From Natronolimnohabitans sp. A-GB9 (GTDB lineage Archaea > Halobacteriota > Halobacteria > Halobacteriales > Natrialbaceae), in the NCBI RefSeq assembly GCF_030848565.1, contig NZ_JAVDDV010000004.1, positions 186,001 to 250,000 on the forward strand: a stretch of 64,000 nucleotides of DNA, in the 5' to 3' direction. The notes beneath the pieces were generated by a model. That model did no database searches and was not told the DNA's origin. It saw only the letters and a list, made by a program, of their open reading frames with translations. This document shows, in pieces, positions 17,493-27,248 of this stretch (position 1 is the stretch's first letter; each line of letters starts with the position of its first letter). A program made the translations under genes and the position numbers.

Positions 17493-17635
17493 TCTACTAT
17501 ACAATGACTGTCGTGCTATATTAGTGTTATCACGGTACAATATGCCAAGAGTGGCTTACCGTGACCATAACTGGACGGTCGTTCCGTTCACTCTCTCGTT
17601 TCCACTTATAATATATGAAATAAAGAATGAGTGCG

Positions 17636-17687
17636 GTCGCACGATCGAGCTCGGCGACGGGAACCACTGCACGCTCGATCGTGCGAC
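17636..17687. repeat. Perfect 15-bp inverted repeat, 22-base loop
   Basis: GTCGCACGATCGAGC (17636-17650) pairs exactly with GCTCGATCGTGCGAC (17673-17687). It follows a TATA-like TTATAATATA (about 17606-17615) at the distance expected of the 5' end of a transcript toward the PPC-domain gene. It could be an RNA hairpin in a leader or a large operator. It does not fold as a tRNA. Confidence 0.6.
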
Positions 17688-17752
17688 GGCGCCGATCGCC
17701 GAGACGGCAGGAGACCGGTGGCATTTTTGGTGTGGCGACAGTGGTGGTGCGT

Positions 17753-18208
17753 ATGAACTATCGGGCGGTCGAGACCGAATCGGAGTACGTCGCCCGCCTC
17801 GAGACCGGCGCCGACTGGCGGGCCGAGATCGAGTCGCTTGCAAGCGAGGTCGAGGCGGACGCGGCCTGGTTTACCGCCCTCGGCGCGGTCCAGGACGCCG
17901 AACTCTGGTTTTACGATCAGACGGAGTGTGAGTACTATCCGATCGAGTTCGACGAGCCACTCGAGGTCGCCAGTTGCGTTGGCAACGTCTCGTGGCTCGA
18001 CGTCTCCGAGTCAGATACCGAGAACAGTGAGACTGAGTACGAACGGTTTGCACACACTCACGCAGTCCTCTCCGACGACGAGGGAACGACCTACGCCGGC
18101 CACTTGAACGAGGCGACGGTGTGGGCGGGCGAACTCTACATGCGCGTCTTCGAAGACGGGCTGGAGCGCGAGTACGACGACACCACCGAACTCGACCTCT
18201 GGCTCTGA
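17753..18208 (+). CDS. PPC-domain (DUF296, PD1-like) protein
   Basis: A 151-residue protein of the PPC/DUF296 family, a trimeric fold found in plant AT-hook proteins and many stand-alone prokaryotic proteins. Visible motifs are the start MNYRAVETESEYVARLETG, the central WFTALGAVQDAELWFYD, and FAHTHAVLSDDEGTTYAGHLNEATVWAGELYMRVF, whose His residues usually bind metal. The ATG at 17753 is chosen because the family begins there. The stop is one base before the polD2 start, so the two are coupled. The link to PolD is positional only. Confidence 0.85.
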   Translation: MNYRAVETESEYVARLETGADWRAEIESLASEVEADAAWFTALGAVQDAELWFYDQTECEYYPIEFDEPLEVASCVGNVSWLDVSESDTENSETEYERFAHTHAVLSDDEGTTYAGHLNEATVWAGELYMRVFEDGLEREYDDTTELDLWL

Positions 18209-18209
18209 C

Positions 18210-21200
18210 ATGCGCGAGGAAGACGAACACTATTTCCAGCGCCTCGAGTCCCAGTTAGACGAGGCCTTCGACGTCGCCGAACGGGCCAAAGAGCGCGGTG
18301 GTGACCCCGAACCCGAAGTCGAGATCCCGACCGCACGCGACATGGCCGACCGCGTCGAGAACATCCTCGGGATCGACGGCGTCGCCGAGCGCGTTCGCGA
18401 ACTCGAGGGCGAGATGAGCCGCGAAGAGGCCGCACTGGAACTCGCGGAGGATTTCGCGGAGGGACGGGTCGGCGACTACGAGACGAAAGCCGGCAAGGTC
18501 GAGGGCGCGGTCCGCACTGCGGTCGCCCTCCTGACCGAGGGGGTCGTCGCCGCACCGATCGAAGGGATCGACAAGGTCGAAATTCTCGAGAACGACGACG
18601 GCTCCGAGTTCGTCAACGTCTACTACGCGGGGCCGATCCGCTCTGCCGGTGGGACCGCACAGGCGCTGTCGGTGCTCGTCGCCGACTACACACGCGCACT
18701 GGTGGGCCTCGATCAGTACAGGGCCCGCGACGATGAGATCGAACGCTACGCCGAGGAGATCGACCTCTACGACAAGGAGACCGGTCTCCAGTATACGCCC
18801 AAGGGGAAGGAGACGAAGTTCATCGCCGAGCACATGCCGATCATGTTAGACGGCGAGGCCACCGGCGACGAGGAGGTCTCGGGCTTTCGTGACCTAGAGC
18901 GCGTCGACACCAACAGCGCCCGTGGTGGGATGTGTCTCGTCCTCGCAGAGGGGATCGCGCTCAAGGCTCCGAAGATCCAGCGCTACACCCGAAACTTAGA
19001 CGAGATCGACTGGCCGTGGCTGCAGGATCTCATCGACGGCAACTACGGCGACGGTGACGACGCGGGCGACGAGACGGAAGCCGAAGCTGACACCGACGCC
19101 GACGAAGACGAGGCCGAATCCGAAGCTGACCCCGATGATGCCGACGACGAAGACGAATCGGTCGGCCCGCCACGGGTCGACGAATCGACGAAGTTCCTCC
19201 GGGACCTGATCGCCGGCCGACCGGTCTTTTCCCATCCCTGTGCGAGAGGCGGGTTTCGACTCCGGTATGGCCGCGCTCGCAACCACGGCTTTGCGACTGC
19301 CGGCGTCCATCCCGCTGCGATGCACCTGGTCGACGACTTCCTCGCGACGGGAACCCAGATCAAGACCGAACGCCCCGGCAAGGCCGCCGGCGTCGTCCCC
19401 GTCGACTCCATCGAGGGCCCGACCGTCAAACTGGCAAACGGCGACGTCCGTCGGATCGACGACCCCGAGGAGGCCAAAGAGATCAGAAACGGCGTCGAGA
19501 AGATCCTCGATCTCGGCGAGTACCTGGTCAACTACGGCGAGTTCGTCGAGAACAACCACCCGCTTGCTCCTGCCTCCTACACCTACGAGTGGTGGATCCA
19601 GGACCTCGAGGCCGCCGGTGTAGACGTCCAGGCACTCGAAGACGATCCCCGGATCGACCTCGAGTTCCCCGATCCCGAGACGGCCCTCGAGTGGGCGACC
19701 GAATACGACGCGCCGCTTCACCCCGAGTACACCTACCTCTGGCACGACCTGTCGGTTGAGGCCTTCTGTGAGCTGGCCGATGCGGTCGCCGACGGCCGGA
19801 TCGAAGGCGCCGACGACAGCGCCGACGACGCTGACGACACACTCGTCCTCGAGTACGCCGACTCCGTCGGCGAAGCCCTCGAGACGATCGTCATCGAACA
19901 CCGACAGCGGCCCGACGAGAACCGGATCGAACTCGACGACTGGCGGCCGTTCGCCCGGACGGTCGGCTGTGAGCCACGACAGGCCGTCGCCGACGGCGCC
20001 ACACTCGAACCCGACGATCGAGCACGAGACCAGGACCAGGAGCCGGCGATCGAACTCGAGCGCACCTGGACCGACGACGACCTCTCGGAACGCGCCCGCA
20101 ACTGGGGCCACGAAGACGACGGCGACAACGCGATCGAGGCGGTCAACGAGGTCGCCCCCTTCGAGGTCCGCGAACGCGCTCCGACGCGAATCGGCAACCG
20201 GATGGGTCGGCCCGAAAAGTCGGAGCGGCGTGATCTGAGCCCGCCCGTCCACACGCTGTTCCCGATCGGCGAGGCCGGCGGCGCCCAGCGAAACGTCGCC
20301 GACGCGGCCAAACACGCCGAGACGATGCGGGATACCCCCGGTATCGTCGAACTCGAGGTCGGCCGCCAGCGGTGTCCAAGCTGTGACACGGAGACGTTCA
20401 AGAACCGCTGTCCCGACTGCAACACACGCACCGAACCCGACTACCGGTGTCCCGACTGTGACCAGGCGCTCGAGCCCGACGAGGCCGGTCGCGTCGAATG
20501 TGACCGCTGTGAGGTCGAAGGAAGCTGTGTCGAACACCGCGAGATCGACATCAACGAGGAGTACCGATCGGCGCTCGACTCGGTCGGCGAACGCGAAAAC
20601 GCCTTCGACATCCTGAAAGGCGTCAAGGGGCTGTCCTCGACGAACAAGATCCCCGAACCGATCGAGAAAGGCATTCTGCGGGCCAAACACGACGTCTCGG
20701 CGTTCAAAGACGGGACCGTCCGCTACGACATGACCGACCTCCCCGTCACGTCGGTCCGGGCCAGCGAACTCGACGTCGACGTCGGCCAACTACAGGCGCT
20801 TGGCTACGAGACTGACATCCACGGCGAGCCCCTGACCCACGAGGACCAGCTCGTGGAACTGAACGTGCAGGACATCGTCCTCTCCGACGGTGCGGCCGAG
20901 CACATGATGCAGACGGCCGCCTTCATCGACGACCTCCTCGAGCAATATTACGGCCTCGAGCCGTTTTACGAACTCGAGGATCGCCAGGATCTGGTCGGTG
21001 AACTGGTGTTCGGGATGGCGCCGCACACGTCTGCCGCAACTGTCGGAAGAGTGATTGGTTTTACGAGCGCGGCTGTCGGATACGCGCACCCGTACTTTCA
21101 CGCGGCAAAGCGGCGGAACTGCTTTCACCCGGAAACCACGATTCGGTACGTAGACGAGTCTGGAACTGAACGCGAAGCGTCCATCGAGACGTTCGTCGAG

Positions 21201-23963
21201 TCACGACTGGCGGATCCGCGTGAAGACGACTTCGGGACGTTGATTCAGGACCTCGACGGATCCGTCGCCGTTCCGTCGATCGACGACGACGGACGCCACG
21301 TAACCCGATCGGTCGAGGCCGTTTCGAAACATCCCGCACCCGACCATCTGATCCGCGTCGAAACCCGTGGCGGTCGGTCGCTGACAGTCACACCTGACCA
21401 CACGATGGTCGTCTGGAACGACGGTCTCGAGCGGGTCGCCGCAAGCGAACTCGAGGCCGGCGACGGGATTCCGACCCCAGCGGATGCTGACTCGACGAAC
21501 GGAGCGAACTCGAATGCACGAGCAGCGGGTATCACAGACGGTGGCCGTCCGGAGGTTGATATAGTAGAACGAGCCGAAATCGTCCCATCCGATGTCGAAT
21601 ACACGTACTGTCTCACGGTTTCGGACACGAACACGCTCGTCGCAAACGGACTACATACGGCGCAATGTGACGGGGACGAGGATTGCGTGATGTTGCTCAT
21701 GGACGGCCTCTTGAACTTCTCGCGGTCGTACCTCCCCGACAAGCGCGGTGGCAGCGTCGCCGAAGATTCCCGGCTGATCGCGTTCGATCCCGACGGGAAC
21801 CTTCGGTTCGTGACCTTCGACGAGTTCTGGGACGAACTCGAGGTCCCAATCGAGATCGACGGCAAGTTCCAGAAGAAGACCGCCGCGCTCGAGGGATGGA
21901 CGACGTATGCGTTCGACGACGACCACGAGGCGTCACCGAAGCCGATCGAGAAGGCGATCCGGTACGAGGCCGACGACGGCGAAGAGCTACTGCGAATCTC
22001 CACGCAGTTCGGTCGCGAACTCGAGATCACGACCGATCACAGCCTCTTCCGATACGACGACGGGATCGAGGAGGTTGCTGGGTCTGACCTCGAGGAAGGT
22101 GACCTCGTCGTTGCACCGCAAAACCTCGACGTTGAACCGGTCGAGACGACGATCGACGCGCTCGAGTGCGTCGAAGAGCCGTACGTGTTGCTCGACGACG
22201 AGCACGAGGAGTGGCTAACCGAAGTCTGGAACGAGGCAGAACGCGGCGGTGATACGCGCGTTGCTTTCGACGGTGGCCTCTCGTATCGACTCTCGAAGAA
22301 GAAGGTCCGTCGAGAAACACTCGACGAAATCGAAACCGAACAGGGTGACGTTGATCTCCCTGACGACTGTTCGATCGGCTGGAAAGGGTCCTCGGACTGT
22401 ATCGATCGACACATCGACGTCGACGAGGACTTCGCGTGGCTGATCGGGATGTTCGTCGCTGAAGGGACACTTTCGGGAACCCGACCGGCAATTCACAATG
22501 CCGACGAGGACCTCGTCGATCGCGTCGTCGAGACAACCGAGTCCGTACTCGGCTGTGAGCCGAGCGTTCGCTGGTCCAACAAGGCCTACGAGGTCGCGTT
22601 CCCGGCCGTCTTCTTCGACGTGTTGCACGAACTCGGTTTCGAGGACTGCGACTCGTACGACTCGAGCGAAAAGATCGTTCCCGACTGTATCCTCCGATCC
22701 GAGCGTGACGTCGTCCTCGCGTTCCTTCGCGGGTTCATCGCCGGCGACGGCTCCGAATCCAGCGACGACAATTACACGTCGATCGGATTCCACACGACGA
22801 GCGAAGACGTCAAAGACGGGATCGTGTTCTGCTGTCACCGACTCGGACTCGTCGCGAACGTCTCGCGTCGTGAGCGAGATCCGTCGCGGCAACCGATCTA
22901 TACGGTCTCCGTCTCCGGCGGTGCGTCCCGCAATCCGCTCAAGCAAATTCTCGACGGGGACGAACCGTACCTGCCGAAGAGTCTCGTCGTCTCCATTCCC
23001 GACGAACTGATGGAAATCCGTGAGATGGCGATCGAGGGAATCACGCAGCTAATCCCGAAGTATCTGAAGCGCCGCGACAACATCTCGCTCGAGAAACTCG
23101 AAGAGATCGTCGACGAACTCGAGGAGCGCGACCTGCCGGACGAAGCCGAGCCGAAACTCGAAGCGATCCGGCCACTGGTCGACGGCGACCTCTCGTATCT
23201 TCGGATCACAGACATTGAGCGGGTCGAGTACGACGGCTACCTCTATGACCTGCAAGTCGGCGGTGATCCGATCTTCACGGCGAACTGGCTTTACGCGCAC
23301 AACTCGATGGACGCACCCCTGGTCATGTCCTCGAGAATCGACCCCTCCGAGATCGACGACGAGGCCCACAACATGGACATCGTCCAGCAGTACCCTCGGG
23401 ACTTCTACCTCGCGACTCTCGAGCAGGCAGACCCCGAGGAGGTCGACATCCAGATCGGCGAGGATACGCTCGGCACCGACGGCGAGTACACCGGGTTCGA
23501 GCACACCCACGACACCACCGACATCGCGATGGGGCCCGACCTCTCGGCGTACAAGACGCTTGGCTCGATGATGGACAAGATGGACGCCCAACTGGAACTC
23601 TCGCGGAAACTCGAGGCCGTCGACGAGACCGACGTCGCCGAGCGGGTCATCGAGTATCACTTCCTGCCGGACCTGATCGGTAACCTGCGGGCCTTTTCTC
23701 GACAGGAGACGCGGTGTCTCGACTGCGGCGAGAAGTTCCGCCGGATGCCACTGACCGGAGACTGTCGGGAGTGTGGCGGCCGGGTCAATCTCACCGTCCA
23801 CAAGGGCTCGGTCAACAAGTACATGCAGACCGCGATCCAGGTCGCCGAGGAGTACGACTGTCGGGACTACACGAAACAGCGGTTAGAGGTACTCGAGAAG
23901 TCACTCGAGAGTATTTTCGAGAACGACAAAAACAAACAGAGTGGGATCGAGGATTTCATGTAG
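18210..23963 (+). CDS. polD2: DNA polymerase D large subunit (DP2) with two inteins
   Basis: A 1917-residue precursor of the catalytic subunit of the archaeal replicative polymerase PolD. The N-terminal region has VYYAGPIRSAGGTAQALSVLVADY. An acidic low-complexity insert lies near residues 285-330. Zinc-finger pairs are at about 722-765 (CPSCDTE, CPDCNTR, CPDCDQ, CDRC) and near the C-terminus (CLDCGEKF, CRECGG). Intein 1 interrupts the active-site block RRN/CDGDEDC; intein 2 interrupts DKRGG/SMDAPLVMSS. Removing 182 and 517 residues leaves a mature protein of about 1218, typical for haloarchaea. It begins one base after the PPC gene stop. The small subunit DP1 is not in the window. Confidence 0.96.
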   Translation: MREEDEHYFQRLESQLDEAFDVAERAKERGGDPEPEVEIPTARDMADRVENILGIDGVAERVRELEGEMSREEAALELAEDFAEGRVGDYETKAGKVEGAVRTAVALLTEGVVAAPIEGIDKVEILENDDGSEFVNVYYAGPIRSAGGTAQALSVLVADYTRALVGLDQYRARDDEIERYAEEIDLYDKETGLQYTPKGKETKFIAEHMPIMLDGEATGDEEVSGFRDLERVDTNSARGGMCLVLAEGIALKAPKIQRYTRNLDEIDWPWLQDLIDGNYGDGDDAGDETEAEADTDADEDEAESEADPDDADDEDESVGPPRVDESTKFLRDLIAGRPVFSHPCARGGFRLRYGRARNHGFATAGVHPAAMHLVDDFLATGTQIKTERPGKAAGVVPVDSIEGPTVKLANGDVRRIDDPEEAKEIRNGVEKILDLGEYLVNYGEFVENNHPLAPASYTYEWWIQDLEAAGVDVQALEDDPRIDLEFPDPETALEWATEYDAPLHPEYTYLWHDLSVEAFCELADAVADGRIEGADDSADDADDTLVLEYADSVGEALETIVIEHRQRPDENRIELDDWRPFARTVGCEPRQAVADGATLEPDDRARDQDQEPAIELERTWTDDDLSERARNWGHEDDGDNAIEAVNEVAPFEVRERAPTRIGNRMGRPEKSERRDLSPPVHTLFPIGEAGGAQRNVADAAKHAETMRDTPGIVELEVGRQRCPSCDTETFKNRCPDCNTRTEPDYRCPDCDQALEPDEAGRVECDRCEVEGSCVEHREIDINEEYRSALDSVGERENAFDILKGVKGLSSTNKIPEPIEKGILRAKHDVSAFKDGTVRYDMTDLPVTSVRASELDVDVGQLQALGYETDIHGEPLTHEDQLVELNVQDIVLSDGAAEHMMQTAAFIDDLLEQYYGLEPFYELEDRQDLVGELVFGMAPHTSAATVGRVIGFTSAAVGYAHPYFHAAKRRNCFHPETTIRYVDESGTEREASIETFVESRLADPREDDFGTLIQDLDGSVAVPSIDDDGRHVTRSVEAVSKHPAPDHLIRVETRGGRSLTVTPDHTMVVWNDGLERVAASELEAGDGIPTPADADSTNGANSNARAAGITDGGRPEVDIVERAEIVPSDVEYTYCLTVSDTNTLVANGLHTAQCDGDEDCVMLLMDGLLNFSRSYLPDKRGGSVAEDSRLIAFDPDGNLRFVTFDEFWDELEVPIEIDGKFQKKTAALEGWTTYAFDDDHEASPKPIEKAIRYEADDGEELLRISTQFGRELEITTDHSLFRYDDGIEEVAGSDLEEGDLVVAPQNLDVEPVETTIDALECVEEPYVLLDDEHEEWLTEVWNEAERGGDTRVAFDGGLSYRLSKKKVRRETLDEIETEQGDVDLPDDCSIGWKGSSDCIDRHIDVDEDFAWLIGMFVAEGTLSGTRPAIHNADEDLVDRVVETTESVLGCEPSVRWSNKAYEVAFPAVFFDVLHELGFEDCDSYDSSEKIVPDCILRSERDVVLAFLRGFIAGDGSESSDDNYTSIGFHTTSEDVKDGIVFCCHRLGLVANVSRRERDPSRQPIYTVSVSGGASRNPLKQILDGDEPYLPKSLVVSIPDELMEIREMAIEGITQLIPKYLKRRDNISLEKLEEIVDELEERDLPDEAEPKLEAIRPLVDGDLSYLRITDIERVEYDGYLYDLQVGGDPIFTANWLYAHNSMDAPLVMSSRIDPSEIDDEAHNMDIVQQYPRDFYLATLEQADPEEVDIQIGEDTLGTDGEYTGFEHTHDTTDIAMGPDLSAYKTLGSMMDKMDAQLELSRKLEAVDETDVAERVIEYHFLPDLIGNLRAFSRQETRCLDCGEKFRRMPLTGDCRECGGRVNLTVHKGSVNKYMQTAIQVAEEYDCRDYTKQRLEVLEKSLESIFENDKNKQSGIEDFM
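21120..21665 (+). other. Intein 1 of DP2 (mini-intein, C-terminal Gln)
   Basis: Residues 971-1152 of the precursor (182 residues). It starts CFHPETTIRY, has a block-B-like GRSLTVTPDHTMVVW and block F/G-like YTYCLTVSDTNTLVANGLHTAQ, and is followed by Cys (CDGDED). No LAGLIDADG endonuclease is present, so it is a mini-intein. The last residue is Gln rather than Asn; a C-terminal Gln is known for the Pyrococcus abyssi PolII intein at the same gene. Confidence 0.9.
21753..23303 (+). other. Intein 2 of DP2 (Ser1 intein with LAGLIDADG endonuclease)
   Basis: Residues 1182-1698 (517 residues). It begins with Ser (SVAEDSRLIAF), not Cys, has block B FGRELEITTDHSLFRY, two LAGLIDADG motifs (AWLIGMFVAEG near 1409 and LAFLRGFIAGDG near 1503), block F YLYDLQVGGDPIFTANWLYAHN with the terminal Asn, and a +1 Ser. 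Both endonuclease motifs keep their acidic residue (Glu and Asp), so homing activity is possible. Confidence 0.9.
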
Positions 23964-24191
23964 GCCCGTTTGCTCCGTGGGTGCGACGTGAGTGGTCTGC
24001 ATACGTTCTGTACGGTACCAGAACCAACTCGGACGCTCGTCGTTTGGGTGGGTAACGGTCTTTCTCGAGGGGTTCAGCTACTCCGCTAATCACCCCGGAG
24101 ACGGCCGCAGTCGTGCGACCACCCGATGAATCGTGCTGTCCGGCAGACCACACCTCTCTCGGCCGGATTCGCGATATTTGACGGCGTCCGA

Positions 24192-25100
24192 TCAGTAACT
24201 CGCTCGAGTCAGCCCTGGGATCTCGGCTTTCGGATACTGTGACGTCGGAACGCGTCGATCGTCCGGGAGCCACTCGAGGAGGATCTCGTTGAACCGTTCG
24301 GGTCGCTCTCGCGTCGCCCAGTGGCCGCAGTTTTCGATCCGTTCGAGTTCGGAACCCGGAATCCGACCTGCGGCCCGGATCGACCACTCGACGGGGACGA
24401 GCGGATCGTCCTCGCCGTGGACGAGCAGTGTCGGGACCGACAGCGACTCGAGGTCGTCGACGAAGTTCGTCGCGACGCGGCCGTTAAAGGAGAGTTCGTT
24501 CTGTTGGAACTGTTTGAACGCCTGGATCGAGCCCGGTTCCATAAGCTTCTCGCGGACGTCTTCGACGAACTGGTCGGGTAACTCGTCCGCGTCGGCGACC
24601 AGCGAATCGAGAACTCGTCGGACGGTGTTGTTCGTGGCGCCGGCAGCGATCTTCCCGAATTCGGTCATTCCGGGGACCTGTGCCCACAGTTTCCATGGAA
24701 GCGCGTTCGGCAGTCTCCCGCCGAGTCCGTAACTGTCGACGAGCGCCAGCTGGTCGAGTCGGTCGGGGTGCTCGAGGGCGTAGCCCAGTGCTGCGCCCCC
24801 GCCCATCGAGATGCCGGCCAGCGAGACGCGTTCGAAGGGGAGCGTCTCGAGGAAGCCGTCGAGGACGTCGACGTAGGTATCGATGGTGTGGGTGACGTCA
24901 CCCGTGCTGCGCCCGTACTCGGGCCAGTCGAGGCTGTAGACGCGGTAGTCCTCGGCCAGCACATCGATCGCGTGTCGCCACGAGACGGTTGCATCGTCGA
25001 TGCCGGCACCGTGAAGCAAGACGACGGGCGGTCCGCTCGACCCCGCCCGTCGGTAACCGATCCGACAGTCACCAACGGTCGTCACGCCGGTTCCCGTCAT
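24192..25100 (-). CDS. Alpha/beta-hydrolase
   Basis: A 302-residue soluble hydrolase. The oxyanion region is VVLLHGAGIDDATVSW, the nucleophile elbow is GISMGGG (Ser), the acid is in VHGEDDPLVPVEW, and the catalytic His is in ENCGHWATRERPERFNEILLEWL. A cap-domain insert lies between about residues 130 and 215. The substrate cannot be told; relatives include esterases, haloperoxidase-like enzymes and C-C bond hydrolases. It is monocistronic, with about 230 bases without features to polD2. Confidence 0.85.
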   Translation of the reverse strand: MTGTGVTTVGDCRIGYRRAGSSGPPVVLLHGAGIDDATVSWRHAIDVLAEDYRVYSLDWPEYGRSTGDVTHTIDTYVDVLDGFLETLPFERVSLAGISMGGGAALGYALEHPDRLDQLALVDSYGLGGRLPNALPWKLWAQVPGMTEFGKIAAGATNNTVRRVLDSLVADADELPDQFVEDVREKLMEPGSIQAFKQFQQNELSFNGRVATNFVDDLESLSVPTLLVHGEDDPLVPVEWSIRAAGRIPGSELERIENCGHWATRERPERFNEILLEWLPDDRRVPTSQYPKAEIPGLTRASY

Positions 25101-25628
25101 ACGGGGATCACACCCGTATTGGGGGATGGTGACAAATCAAAAACGGGCAAGCAGCTGACGGGTAGGCTCACTGACTGATACTGCTGGACAGAACTCACTG
25201 AAGGGAATTCGCTGTTCCAGTTCGGTGAATTCGCACGATAGTTCTGTTCGGCAGTATGAACCACTGTTTCCGGTCGCGTTGGCCGTTCGCCGACCGTCGT
25301 CCCGTCGATCGACGGCTCGAGCATTCGTTTCACCGGTCCGGATCCCGTTGATTCGGTCGGTGCCGCTCCGTCAATCGCCTCGGTAGGACGGCTACCTATC
25401 ATCCCCCGGGTGTCCGAACCTGGTGTGTATATTGTTTTCTATTACCGTATGATAAGATGTCGTGTTTTCAGGACGAACGGACCGCTAGTTTGCCGACCAG
25501 CAGTATTCTATATCGCGGTTATCCATTTATATCGTGTGATATCCCGATTCTGAGTGCTGCCCCGTCAGTCCGTGCTGCCCTCGTTGCCGACGACAATCGT
25601 TTTACTCGCGCTCACACAACGCTGTGGC
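25101..25628. other. Intergenic region of about 530 bases
   Basis: No gene is supported here. It contains an inverted-repeat element (25178-25257) and then an AT-rich stretch (about 25425-25555, with TATATTGTTTTCTATTACC) before the panE gene. Frames across it have no typical codon bias. Confidence 0.6.
25178..25257. repeat. Type A intergenic inverted repeat (80 bp)
   Basis: Arms are ATACTGCTGGACAGAACT (25178-25195) and AGTTCTGTTCGGCAGTAT (25240-25257), 16 of 18 paired. GGCTCACTGACTG just before the left arm also occurs inside the copy at 27131-27239. It belongs to the dispersed family described in the findings. Confidence 0.7.
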
Positions 25629-26540
25629 ATGCAGATCGTCGTTTTCGGGGCTGGCAGCCTCGGCAGCCTCGTCGGTGGTGTCCTCGCACGTGATCCGTCT
25701 CACGAGGTCACCCTCGTCGGTCGCGATCCACACGTAAGCGCCGTACGGAAGTCCGGTCTCGAACTGACCGGACGACTCGAAGTAACGAGTACACCGGTGG
25801 CAACGACCGACGGTCACGGTCTCGAGGCCGACCTCGCGATCGTTGCGGTGAAGTCGTTCGATACGGCCGCGGCCGCTGAAACGCTCGCGACGGGGAGCTA
25901 CGGGACCGTGCTCTCGCTTCAAAACGGCATGGGAAACGAGGAGACGCTCGCTTCGCGCCTCGACATCCCGGTCCTCGCGGGAACCGCTTCCTACGGCGCG
26001 GTCCTGCAGGAGCCGGGCCGCGTCGAGTGTACCGGTATCGGCGAGATCGTCCTTGGCCCTCGCGAGGGCGGCCGTTCGGCGTACGCCGACCGAGTCGGCG
26101 ATCGCTTTGCCGCGGCCGGTCTCGAGACGACTGTCGCCGACGACATGCCCCGCCGACTGTGGGAGAAACTGGCCGTCAACGCCGGAATCAACCCCGTGAC
26201 GGCCCTGTCCAGGACCGAAAACGGTGCCGTCCTCGAGGCCGACGGAAACGATCTTGCCCGGGGGGCAGCCCGCGAGACGGCGCGGGTCGCCCGCTCCTGT
26301 AATGTTTCCCTGACGGACCGGGAGGCGCTGGCTGCACTCGAGGCCGTCGCGAGCGATACGGCCACGAACACGTCCTCGATGCACCAGGATGTACTGGCCG
26401 AGCGACGGACCGAGATCGACGCCATCAACGGCTACGTGGTCGAGCGAGCGAGCAAGTGCGGCCTCGAGTCCGAGGTGGCGACGAACCGGCTGCTCACGTC
26501 GTTGGTACGGACGTGGGAACGCGGACGGGAACTTCGCTGA
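25629..26540 (+). CDS. panE: 2-dehydropantoate 2-reductase (ketopantoate reductase)
   Basis: A 303-residue NAD(P)H-dependent reductase of the pantoate step toward coenzyme A. The N-terminal Rossmann fold is MQIVVFGAGSLGSLVGG. The family motif VAVKSFDTAAAAE and LSLQNGMGNEE follow, and the C-terminal helical domain has RRLWEKLAVNAGINPVTALSR and the catalytic-region TSSMHQDVLAERRTEIDAINGYVV. The ATG at 25629 places the glycine-rich loop at residue 7, as usual. It stands alone. Confidence 0.92.
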   Translation: MQIVVFGAGSLGSLVGGVLARDPSHEVTLVGRDPHVSAVRKSGLELTGRLEVTSTPVATTDGHGLEADLAIVAVKSFDTAAAAETLATGSYGTVLSLQNGMGNEETLASRLDIPVLAGTASYGAVLQEPGRVECTGIGEIVLGPREGGRSAYADRVGDRFAAAGLETTVADDMPRRLWEKLAVNAGINPVTALSRTENGAVLEADGNDLARGAARETARVARSCNVSLTDREALAALEAVASDTATNTSSMHQDVLAERRTEIDAINGYVVERASKCGLESEVATNRLLTSLVRTWERGRELR

Positions 26541-26621
26541 GACGCCTCCTCGTTATCGAGCTCGTCGGTCCCGTCGCTGTTAGTCGAGTGAGAAAATGAA
26601 ACGAAAACGATCGCTCGAACG

Positions 26622-26993
26622 TTAGAACGGGGCTTCCGGTCCTTCGTCCGCTTCGCCGTCGTCGTCGACGGTCTCGCCGGGGAACGACGGACTCATGCCG
26701 CCGCCACCGCCGCCCATGTCGGGTTCGCCTTCCATTCCGGTGTGGGCGTTGACTTTCTCGATCTCGGGGATCTCTTTGACCATCCGGCTTTTGATCGCCT
26801 GGATCGTCATCGGCGAGATCCCACAGCCGCTGCAGGCACCGCCGAGTGCGATGGTGACTTCACCGTTCTCACGGTCGAGATCCTGAATCGCAGCGCTGCC
26901 GCCGTGCATCTGAATCTGCGGGAAGTTGCGCCGCAGGAAGTTTGCGACGCGGTCCTCGAGGTCGTCCCCGTCGTTCTGGGTCTCGGTGCTCAT
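26622..26993 (-). CDS. NifU-like C-terminal-domain iron-sulfur protein
   Basis: A 123-residue protein with a NifU C-terminal domain, used for iron-sulfur cluster delivery or storage. The core is VANFLRRNFPQIQMHGGSAAI, followed by VTIALGGACSGCGISPMTIQAIK with the cluster-binding CxxC. The tail is Gly/Met and acidic. The start at 26993 (MSTETQND) fits the family; longer in-frame versions do not. It transcribes toward panE. Confidence 0.88.
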   Translation of the reverse strand: MSTETQNDGDDLEDRVANFLRRNFPQIQMHGGSAAIQDLDRENGEVTIALGGACSGCGISPMTIQAIKSRMVKEIPEIEKVNAHTGMEGEPDMGGGGGGMSPSFPGETVDDDGEADEGPEAPF

Positions 26994-27130
26994 AGACCAC
27001 CCTTGGGTATGAGCCCCCCTAAACCTTCCGTCCTCCACGATCGGTCGCCGCTATCACTGTGGTATCGAAGCTCGTCCGCCTGCTGTAGCTCCAGCTGGCA
27101 CGACTGCCGTCTGTGGTTGTGCCGGGCGAT

Positions 27131-27239
27131 ATACTGTTGGACAGCACGAGTCGACGATCGGTCGCGCGACTGCGGCCGTCCCGACGGTGACGGCCGCGCG
27201 TTCGCGACCGACGGCTCACTGACTGCTGTCCGACGGTAT
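27131..27239. repeat. Type A intergenic inverted repeat (109 bp)
   Basis: Arms ATACTGTTGGACAGCA (27131-27146) and TGCTGTCCGACGGTAT (27224-27239). The right interior, ACCGACGGCTCACTGAC, is nearly the same as in the copy at 58165-58220. It lies ten bases beyond the stop of the DUF5783 gene. Confidence 0.8.
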
Positions 27240-27248
27240 GGGATCCAA

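Noticed and set aside
17630-17690. tRNA-like stretch (a reverse translation resembling the peptide typical of tRNA D-arms)
   Set aside because: No acceptor stem or T-arm pairs; the feature is a simple 15-bp inverted repeat.
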